From Massilia sp. UBA2604 (lineage in GTDB: Bacteria > Pseudomonadota > Gammaproteobacteria > Burkholderiales > Burkholderiaceae_D): a stretch of 32,533 nt of DNA. The notes under the pieces were generated by a model, which was not told the origin of the DNA, searched no databases, and saw nothing but the letters and a program-made list of their open reading frames with translations. Where the stretch lies: NCBI GenBank assembly GCA_002339265.1, contig DDKG01000072.1:1-32533 (forward strand). Direction: 5' to 3'. Positions within the stretch are counted from its first letter, which is position 1. Every line of letters begins with the position of its first letter. Positions 1 through 6,496 of this stretch are shown here, in pieces. The position numbers were made by a program, and so were the translations under genes.

Positions 1-153
1 TTTGCTGGTCAGGAAGGTCAGCATCGTGCCGGTGACCGGGTCCTTGACCTCCTTGCGTTCGGAAGGGAAGCGTTTGCCGATCTGGGCCGAGGCGTCGGTG
101 CACAGCAGCAGCGCGACGGCCAGGCCGATCGCGGAATGAATGAGGGGTCGCAT
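1..153 (-). CDS. Oligogalacturonate lyase (PL22-like), N-terminal part only
   Basis: Only the first 51 codons are in the window; the gene continues past the left edge. It opens with a Sec signal peptide (hydrophobic run about residues 8-18, cleavage likely after ASA at 21-23). The mature start reads IGKRFPSERKEVKDPVTG and then LTFLTS, the characteristic opening of PL22 oligogalacturonate lyases, where a first beta-propeller blade follows the FPSE...DPVTG stretch. These enzymes split unsaturated or saturated digalacturonate, the last step of homogalacturonan breakdown; a signal peptide places this one in the periplasm. A GGAGAC ribosome site lies just before the ATG. It is divergent from the CE12 gene at 310, in keeping with a shared pectin control region. 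The catalytic residues lie outside the window, so the family call rests on the N-terminus alone. Confidence 0.72.
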   Translation of the reverse strand, partial: MRPLIHSAIGLAVALLLCTDASAQIGKRFPSERKEVKDPVTGTMLTFLTSK

Positions 154-309
154 GAGGGTGTCTCCGTCTTGTGGATGTTGTCCGCTCATTGTTACAGTAC
201 GAGTTGCTCATTTCCAATCATATTACTGATTCTTTCTGCGTATTGACGGTCGTAGCCGGCAGCGCCGCATAGAATCTGCCTATAACAACGAGCAACGGAG
301 ACCGTGGCA
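154..309. promoter_or_regulatory. Divergent control region between PL22 and CE12 genes
   Basis: This 156-base gap separates two divergent pectin genes and is richer in A+T than its surroundings. A dyad AATCA-N6-TGATT lies at 216-231. Leftward, TTGGAA and TAACAA boxes 17 bases apart could serve the PL22 gene, with the dyad just upstream of the -35 box. Rightward, TTGACG (243-248) and TAGAAT (270-275) are present but 21 bases apart, which is poor spacing. The boxes were picked by eye and the dyad arms are only 5 bases, so this is a candidate region rather than a proven promoter. Confidence 0.35.
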
Positions 310-2592
310 ATGACTGTTTCGCGCGCCCTGCAGTGGGTAGTGGCCTGGCTGGCTTTGGCCTGCGCCATGGCGTCCGCCCAGGCCCAGGGCCAGGCTGCGG
401 CCGTGAACACCGACCCCGCGCGCGCCCAGGTCGTGCTGCCCGAGCCTGAGAATCCGGCCCTGCCGTCGATCATCCTGATCGGCGACTCCACCGTGCGCAA
501 CGGCCACGACGACGGCCAGGGCAAGGGCGCGCAGGGGCAGTGGGGTTGGGGGAAACCGTTGGCGGCCCACGTCGATGCGTCCAGGGTCAACCTGGTGAAC
601 CGCGCCGTGGGCGGGCTGTCGAGCCGCACCTATATCAGCAGCGGGCACTGGGAGCGCACGCTGGCCCTGGTCAAGCCGGGCGACATCGTGATCATGCAGT
701 TCGGGCACAACGACGCTTCGCCGGTCAACGACGACAAGCGCGCACGCGGCACTCTGCGCGGCGTGGGCGACGAGTCCCAGGACATCGACAACCTCCTGAC
801 CGGCAAGCGCGAGACAGTGCACAGCTACGGCTGGTACCTGCGCAAATATATCGCCGACATCCGCGCCAAGGGGGCAACCCCGGTAGTGGCATCACTTATT
901 CCGCGCAAGGCCTGGAACGACGACGGTCCTGAGCATGGCAAGGTGCGCCGCAACCGCGCCGACTACGCTGGCTGGGCGGCCGAGGTGGCGCGCACCGAAA
1001 AGGTGGGCTTTTTCGACCTGAACGAACTCGTCGCGGCGCGCTACGATGCGCTGGGACGCGAGGCCGTCATGGCGCTGTTCCCGGCCACCGTGCCGGACGA
1101 GCGCGTCCACACCAACTGGGCCGGCGCCGTGCTCAACGCCCAGGTGGTGGCGACGGAACTGGCGAAGCTGGGCGATCCGCGCATGACAACCTTCCTCAAG
1201 CTCGTCGACGACGTGCGGCCGGTGGTCGATGCGCGTACTGTACGCGACGAAGCGCCGCGCGATCCGTCCTTGCCGACCCTGTTCCTGGTGGGCGACTCCA
1301 CGGTCAAGAGCGGTGGCCAGAACGGGGCGATCGGCTGGGGCGAGCGTATCGCACCTTATTTCGACGCCGGCAAAATCAATGTGGTCAATGCCGCGATCGG
1401 TGGGCGCAGCAGCCGCACCTTCTTCACCGAGGGCCGCTGGGAGCGCGTCAAGAACCAACTCAAGCGCGGCGACGTGGTGCTGATCCAGTTCGGCCACAAC
1501 GACGGCGGCCGCATTGGTGATCCGGCCTCGAAGAATCGCGCCTCCGTTCCCGGCACCGGTCCCGAGACGGTCCAGGACACCCGTCCGGACGGCAGCAAGG
1601 AGCAAGTGCACAGCTTCGGCTGGTATATGGCGCGCTACGTCGCCGACGCGAGGGACAAGGGCGCCACCGTGGTCATCGCCTCGCCGATCCCGCACCGCGA
1701 CAAGTGGCAGGACGAGCGCGATTTCGCCAGCTTCGCCGACTGGGGCCGGCAGGTCGCGGCGGCCGGTGGCTCCCACTTCATGGACCTGACGATGCTGGTG
1801 TCGGATGCTTATCGGGGCGTTGGGGCGGCGACGGTTGACACCTTCTTTTCCGACGCCCGCACCCACACCAATGCCGCCGGCGCCGAATTCAATGCGCGCC
1901 AGGTCGTTGCCGGACTGGCCGCGCTGCCGGGCGATCCGTTGGGGCCGTACTTCTCCCCGCAGGCCTGCGTGCGCTGGGGCGAGCGCGGCGCCTTGCTCCA
2001 TCAGGACGATTTCAATGGCCCACTCACTGGCTATGTGAGCGAGTTTGCGCGCAAGCCCGGCAACGTCGTCGTCAACCGTGACGGACGCCTACTGATCGAC
2101 GTCGATTCCGGCGCCACCGTCTGGCTCGACAAGCCCCTGTCGGGCAACCTCCTGATCGCCTACACGCGCCGCGTGGTGATGGACGGCGGTCCCAACGACC
2201 GCCTGTCGGACCTGAACCAGTTCTGGATGGCGCGCGACCCGGCCCGCGCCACGCTCTTCACCCGCTCCGGCAAGTTCGAGGACTACGACGACCTGGAAAT
2301 GTATTACGCCGGCATGGGCGGCAACGGCAACACCACCACGCGCCTGCGCCGGTATGGCGACGGCAAGCGCGAGCTGCTCGCCGAACGCCTGGGCCGCGAC
2401 TTCCTGCTCGAGCCAAACCGCGACTACCGGGTCGAGATCGCGGTGCGCGACGGCTGCACGCGCATGCGCGTGGACGGCCGCGAGATCTTCACCTATCACG
2501 ACCCGCGCCCCCTCACGCACGGGTATGTCGGTTTTCGCACCACGTGGTCGCGCCAGACCATCGACGGACTGACCATCCACCAAATCCAATAA
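310..2592 (+). CDS. Double-module rhamnogalacturonan acetylesterase (CE12-CE12) with C-terminal DUF6250-like domain
   Basis: A secreted 760-residue protein predicted to remove acetyl groups from RG-I. A signal peptide (to about residue 26, ASAQA) is followed by two SGNH/GDSL esterase modules. Module one has GDST (Ser about 60), AVGGLSSRTY, QFGHND and DERVHTN (His about 267). Module two has GDST (Ser about 330), AIGGRSSRTF, QFGHND and DARTHTN (His about 519). The similarity of the two modules suggests tandem duplication. The last 200 residues, from LLHQDDFNG, look like a beta-sandwich of the DUF6250 type seen in polysaccharide-degrading proteins. In both modules the acidic residue sits one place further from the catalytic His than in the usual D-x-x-H. 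ATG at 310 is preferred to GTG at 304 because GGAG at 297-300 is 9 bases from it. GH105 follows 15 bases downstream, probably co-transcribed. Confidence 0.85.
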   Translation: MTVSRALQWVVAWLALACAMASAQAQGQAAAVNTDPARAQVVLPEPENPALPSIILIGDSTVRNGHDDGQGKGAQGQWGWGKPLAAHVDASRVNLVNRAVGGLSSRTYISSGHWERTLALVKPGDIVIMQFGHNDASPVNDDKRARGTLRGVGDESQDIDNLLTGKRETVHSYGWYLRKYIADIRAKGATPVVASLIPRKAWNDDGPEHGKVRRNRADYAGWAAEVARTEKVGFFDLNELVAARYDALGREAVMALFPATVPDERVHTNWAGAVLNAQVVATELAKLGDPRMTTFLKLVDDVRPVVDARTVRDEAPRDPSLPTLFLVGDSTVKSGGQNGAIGWGERIAPYFDAGKINVVNAAIGGRSSRTFFTEGRWERVKNQLKRGDVVLIQFGHNDGGRIGDPASKNRASVPGTGPETVQDTRPDGSKEQVHSFGWYMARYVADARDKGATVVIASPIPHRDKWQDERDFASFADWGRQVAAAGGSHFMDLTMLVSDAYRGVGAATVDTFFSDARTHTNAAGAEFNARQVVAGLAALPGDPLGPYFSPQACVRWGERGALLHQDDFNGPLTGYVSEFARKPGNVVVNRDGRLLIDVDSGATVWLDKPLSGNLLIAYTRRVVMDGGPNDRLSDLNQFWMARDPARATLFTRSGKFEDYDDLEMYYAGMGGNGNTTTRLRRYGDGKRELLAERLGRDFLLEPNRDYRVEIAVRDGCTRMRVDGREIFTYHDPRPLTHGYVGFRTTWSRQTIDGLTIHQIQ

Positions 2593-2607
2593 AAGGAGAC
2601 ACAAGCA

Positions 2608-4032
2608 ATGCAATCCCCCAAGCCGCGCCACACCCTGTTGGCCATTCTCGTGGCGGGCCTGTTCCCGTTCTCGCTGGGCGCGATCGCGCAGGACGCGCCG
2701 CCGCCCCAGGAAAAAGGACCGGCCCCGGCCGACGCCATGCTGCATGCGCTGGAGGTCACCTATCCGACCCCTTACCGCGCCATGGAAGCGGCCGAGATCA
2801 AGGCCGTGCTCGACCGCGTTTTTACTTACCTCGACCGCACCACGCCGGCTGAACTGATCGACAAGACCACCGGCGCCGCGATCACCGACGTGGCCAAGGC
2901 CAACCCTAACGCGGTGCTCAAGCCCGGCGACTTCCGCCTGACCAGCTATGAATGGGGCGTGACCTATATCGGCATGCTGGCCGCGGCCCAGGCCACCGGC
3001 GACGCCCGCTACCAGGACTACGTGACCAGGCGCCACACCCTGCTGTCGCAGCTGACCAAGGCTTACCTGCCGGTGGTGAAGGCGGATGCGCAGAACTCCC
3101 ATGCGCCGATCAAGAGCTTCCTGAATCCGCATGCGCTGGACGACGCCGGCGCGCTGTGCCACAGCTTCATGAAGGCCAAGGTGGCCGGCTCGAAGGTCGA
3201 CTACAGCCAGATGATCGGCGTCTGCGGCGACTTCGTCACCAACAAGGAATACCGCCTGAAGGACGGCACGCTGGCGCGCGGTGGCCCGGACGGCAAGGGC
3301 GGCCGCAAGATGCGCCCGCTGCCGGACACCCTGTGGCTGGACGATATGTTCATGGGCGTGCCGACCATGGCCTACCTGGGCAAGACCACCGGCGACAGCA
3401 AGTACTACGACGACGCGGTGCGCCAGGTGCAGCAGTTCTCCAAGCGCATGTTCAACCCCAAGCTCGGCATCTACATGCACGGCTACGTCGAGGGCAAGCG
3501 CGACCACCCCGAGCTGCGCTGGGCCCGCGCCAACGGCTGGGCGGTGATGTCGATGGTCGAGGTGCTCGAAGTGCTGCCCAAGAATCACAAGGGCTACAAC
3601 GCCGTGCTCGAGCAGCTGCGTGCGCACATCCGCGGCCTGGCCGGCTACCAGACCCGCGACGGCTTCTGGCACCAGCTGATCGACCGCAACGACACCTACC
3701 AGGAAACCTCGGCCACCGCCATCTACGCCTATGCGATCGCGCGCGCGGTCAACCGCGGCTACGTCGAGCCGGAGATGTACGGTCCGATGGCCAACCTGGC
3801 CTGGAATGCGGTGGCCAGCAAGGTCACGCAGAATGGCCAGATCGAAGGGATCTGCGTCGGCACCGGCATGGCCTTCGACCCGGCCTTCTATGCCTATCGC
3901 CCGACCAGCGTGAAGGCGGCCCACGGCTACGGACCGACCCTGCTGGCCGGCGCCGAGATCATCGAGATGAACAAGAAGTTCAAGTTCGGTCTCAATGACA
4001 GTGGCTTGATGTTCCAGGGCGGGCAGCAGTAG
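2608..4032 (+). CDS. GH105 unsaturated rhamnogalacturonyl/glucuronyl hydrolase
   Basis: A 474-residue secreted protein of the GH88/GH105 (alpha/alpha)6-barrel type, which hydrates and releases the 4,5-unsaturated uronic acid that lyases leave on pectin fragments. The signal peptide ends near residue 28 (AIAQ). Family landmarks are HALDDAGALCHSF (about 175-187), DTLWLDDMFMG (240-250, with the Asp expected to be the proton donor) and the RWARANGW block resembling the RGNGW of YteR-type enzymes. AGGAG at 2594-2598 is 9 bases before the ATG. It follows the double CE12 gene closely and converges on the GH43 gene across an inverted repeat. It would act on the products of PL11, PL26 and PL22 made in the same compartment. 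Family confidence is high; the choice between rhamnogalacturonyl and simple oligouronide substrates comes from context. Confidence 0.88.
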   Translation: MQSPKPRHTLLAILVAGLFPFSLGAIAQDAPPPQEKGPAPADAMLHALEVTYPTPYRAMEAAEIKAVLDRVFTYLDRTTPAELIDKTTGAAITDVAKANPNAVLKPGDFRLTSYEWGVTYIGMLAAAQATGDARYQDYVTRRHTLLSQLTKAYLPVVKADAQNSHAPIKSFLNPHALDDAGALCHSFMKAKVAGSKVDYSQMIGVCGDFVTNKEYRLKDGTLARGGPDGKGGRKMRPLPDTLWLDDMFMGVPTMAYLGKTTGDSKYYDDAVRQVQQFSKRMFNPKLGIYMHGYVEGKRDHPELRWARANGWAVMSMVEVLEVLPKNHKGYNAVLEQLRAHIRGLAGYQTRDGFWHQLIDRNDTYQETSATAIYAYAIARAVNRGYVEPEMYGPMANLAWNAVASKVTQNGQIEGICVGTGMAFDPAFYAYRPTSVKAAHGYGPTLLAGAEIIEMNKKFKFGLNDSGLMFQGGQQ

Positions 4033-4055
4033 TTCGCATAAGAGACTGCCTAGAG

Positions 4056-4162
4056 ACGTCGTCCCCGCGCAGGCGGGGACCCAAGTCTGCAGTGCAGCCA
4101 CTATCGTCAAGCTAAGTGGCCACGCGTGAAAACTTGGGTCCCCGCCTTCGCGGGGACGACGT
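4056..4162. repeat. Interspersed inverted repeat between convergent pectin operons
   Basis: Two 31-base arms (4056-4086 and 4132-4162) are inverted copies with a single mismatch. Each arm contains its own hairpin, GTCCCCGC facing GCGGGGAC. The 45-base centre holds a further short dyad, CCACT facing AGTGG. The whole can fold into a large cruciform or long RNA stem. It fills the gap between GH105 and GH43, which converge, so it may stop transcription in both directions. The form is that of REP/BIME-like elements; its copy number elsewhere in the genome cannot be seen here. Confidence 0.85.
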
Positions 4163-4204
4163 GTATGAGCTAACGGAAGAATCGCCGCGTGGCGGCGCTG
4201 CAGT

Positions 4205-5179
4205 CTACGGCGCCAGCGCCCGCAGCCGGTCGACCAGGCTGACCGGGGCCGAGAACGCTGTCCCGTGGCGCATCTTGTGCGGGAAGCGCATTTGCTTGCT
4301 GACGTCTTCCCAGTGCAGCATGTCGCGCGAGCGCAGCGCGCCGTAGTGGCCGGCGGTATAGGCGTCGAAGTACAGCAGCACCTCGTCGCCCACCTGCAGC
4401 GCGCTCGGCCCCTCCACCCACAGTCCCGCTGGGGTGACCGGCGCGCTCAATGGCCCGAACGGGCCTTCCAGGCTGTCGGCAGGCGCGACCTGCAGGTATT
4501 TGCGCGGCGGATGGCGGGTCTCGTCCTTCACCACCAGCCAGTCGCGCCCCAATGCCCGCACGAAAGTGGCGTCGATGACCGAGAAGCCCGGTTCGTAGAA
4601 CAGTCGCGTCGGTGTAAAGCTGGCGAAATCCTTGGTCGTGGTGGCGTAGATGCGGTGGTCGTACTTCTTGTCGCCGGCGGCGTCGCCGCCCATCTCGGTT
4701 TGCGGAAAGCGGCCCGGGATCGTCGACGACCACAGGATCAGGAAGTGCGCGCGCCCGGCGTCGTAGAACACCTCGGGCGCCCAGGCGTTGAGCGCTTGTG
4801 GCTCATGCGCCATCACCGGCAGGCTGCGCTGGCTTGACCATTGCACCAGGTCGGGAGAGGAAGTGTAGCCGATGCCGGTATCGTTCCAGCCGCTGGTCCA
4901 GACCATGTGGTACAGCCCATCCGGTCCGCGCGCGATGCACGGGTCGCGCATCAGTTTCGTCGGGCCCACGGTGGGCGTCAGGAAGCTGGCCCCGCCGCGC
5001 AGCGCTTCCCACGTGTAACCATCGCGGCTGGCCGCGAAATGCAGGCCATCGGCGCCGTTGCCAAGGAAGTAAGAAAACAGGTAAGCCTGGTCTTCGTCGG
5101 TCCGGCTGGCCGGCAGCGGGCTGGCGCATCCGCCGAGCAGGCCGCCGGCCAGCAGGGCCAGGGTGGTGCGGCGCTTCAT
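4205..5179 (-). CDS. GH43-family glycosidase, lipoprotein
   Basis: A 324-residue five-bladed beta-propeller glycosidase with a lipoprotein signal: the lipobox LGGC puts the lipidated Cys at 18. The three GH43 acidic residues are visible: Asp 79 in MRDP (general base), Asp 203 in VIDATF (pKa modulator) and Glu 256 in VEGPSA (general acid). NAWAPEVFYD (131-140) is the usual GH43 WAPEV block. GH43 enzymes release arabinose, xylose or galactose; in an RG-I operon, arabinan or galactan side chains are the likely target, but the sequence does not settle the sugar. The start overlaps the CE12 stop by ATGA, and AAAGGAG lies 6 bases upstream of the ATG, so it is the last gene of the five-gene operon and probably translationally coupled. 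Confidence 0.83.
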   Translation of the reverse strand: MKRRTTLALLAGGLLGGCASPLPASRTDEDQAYLFSYFLGNGADGLHFAASRDGYTWEALRGGASFLTPTVGPTKLMRDPCIARGPDGLYHMVWTSGWNDTGIGYTSSPDLVQWSSQRSLPVMAHEPQALNAWAPEVFYDAGRAHFLILWSSTIPGRFPQTEMGGDAAGDKKYDHRIYATTTKDFASFTPTRLFYEPGFSVIDATFVRALGRDWLVVKDETRHPPRKYLQVAPADSLEGPFGPLSAPVTPAGLWVEGPSALQVGDEVLLYFDAYTAGHYGALRSRDMLHWEDVSKQMRFPHKMRHGTAFSAPVSLVDRLRALAP

Positions 5180-6489
5180 CGAACACTCCTTTGGGGTATG
5201 CCGGTGGTCACCTCGCGCTGGCCATCATCGCCAAGCGGCCGCGGTTGGGTGCGGCCAGGGCTGGGCGGCACCGTGAAGCCGGCCACCGGGTCGGGGCTGG
5301 CCGGGTCGAAGCGGAAATCGGCGACGAGGTGGTCGGCCAGCGCAAGCTTCGCCTCGCGCATGCCCTGCGCCACCGCCTTGGCTAGCAGATAGCTGCCGTA
5401 GGCATTGTGGTGGGTGTTATCCAGCTTGGCCGGCGCGGGCGATGCAAACGCCGCCTTCGAGCCCTCCACGCCGAGGGCGGCGTACAGGGTCTGGCTCATC
5501 GCGTTCAGGTCGATGAAAGGCGTATCCAGCTCGCGCGCCGACTGGCGCGCCGCTTCAGCGTAATCGGTCAGCGATGGCTTGACCCGGCCCGCCTCGTCGA
5601 AGGCGCGGCGCTCCACCGGCGAGACGATCACCGGCAGGCCGCCGTGCGCGCGCACCATCTCCACATGGGCCTTGATCTCGGCTTTATAGGTGGTGAACGG
5701 GCCGCTGCGGCCGTCCTTGATCTGCTTCTGGTCGTTGTGGCCGAACTGCATCAGGAGCACGTCGCCGGGCCGCATCATGCTCAGGATCTTGTCGATGCGG
5801 CGCCGCGCCAGCGAATCTCGGTAGGTTTCGCCCGATTGCGCGTGGTTCGATACCGCCACCTGGGGACCGAAGAAGCGCGGCAGCATCTGGCCCCAGCTGT
5901 TATACGGTTCGCCCGGCTGGTCGCTGACGGTCGAGTCGCCCAGCAGGAAGATGGTGGGCACCCTGGCCGGCGCGATTTCCAGGCGCTGCACGGCGGCCGG
6001 ATCGCCATTGAATTCCAGCGTCAGGCGCTCGTCCCAGTTCCAGGCCTCGGACTCGGTCTCGCGCGGCGCCTTGAGAGCGACCGCGCCGGCCGCGACGCCG
6101 GGCACGGGGACGATGCTCGCCGTACGCACATTGGCGACGAAGGTGCGCAGCACGCGCTGTCCGGCGGCGGCCGGGACATTCTCGAGCATCAGCCGGCGCA
6201 GCTCGGATTTTACCGTGGTCGCCGTCGGCTGGGTATCGTGGCCCAGCACGACGGTGACGGCGTAGTTGCTCTCGGGGAGACGGACCGAAAAATACTGGCC
6301 GCCATCCTCGAAGCCGTAGCCGCGCTCGGCGTCGTAGGGCGTGCCGGGGGCGACCCGGGTGTGGCCGGCGGGCGCGTCGGCCTCGCCGAACACGAAGCCG
6401 ATCGGAGTGGCGGCATGCGCCTGGGCGGCCAGCAGCGCGCCGGCCGCCAGGCAGAATGCGTGTCGAATAGGTGTCATGGTGGATCGCAT
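5176..6489 (-). CDS. Rhamnogalacturonan acetylesterase (CE12) with N-terminal beta-sandwich
   Basis: A 437-residue secreted esterase. The signal peptide ends at AHA-A (about 26). Residues 30-170 form a beta-rich, probably galactose-binding-like domain (GYGFEDGGQYFSVRLPESNY). The SGNH esterase domain starts near 178: GDSTV (Ser 186), AQSGETYRDSL, QFGHND (Asn 252) and LDNTHHNAYG with the canonical Asp 357-x-x-His 360. It should deacetylate galacturonic acid in RG-I so that the lyases can act. A Pro-rich tail of about 50 residues follows the domain. The first ATG is 7 bases after the upstream stop and lacks a clear ribosome site; the second Met (6477) is equally possible. It is the fourth gene of the minus-strand operon and overlaps the GH43 start by 4 bases. 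Confidence 0.86.
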   Translation of the reverse strand: MRSTMTPIRHAFCLAAGALLAAQAHAATPIGFVFGEADAPAGHTRVAPGTPYDAERGYGFEDGGQYFSVRLPESNYAVTVVLGHDTQPTATTVKSELRRLMLENVPAAAGQRVLRTFVANVRTASIVPVPGVAAGAVALKAPRETESEAWNWDERLTLEFNGDPAAVQRLEIAPARVPTIFLLGDSTVSDQPGEPYNSWGQMLPRFFGPQVAVSNHAQSGETYRDSLARRRIDKILSMMRPGDVLLMQFGHNDQKQIKDGRSGPFTTYKAEIKAHVEMVRAHGGLPVIVSPVERRAFDEAGRVKPSLTDYAEAARQSARELDTPFIDLNAMSQTLYAALGVEGSKAAFASPAPAKLDNTHHNAYGSYLLAKAVAQGMREAKLALADHLVADFRFDPASPDPVAGFTVPPSPGRTQPRPLGDDGQREVTTGIPQRSVR

Positions 6490-6496
6490 CGGCGGG

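Noticed and set aside
2089..4110. 673-codon minus-strand open frame opposite CE12 and GH105
   Set aside because: It overlaps two recognisable genes and the inverted repeat at its start; the translation is low complexity in Gly, Val, His and Arg.
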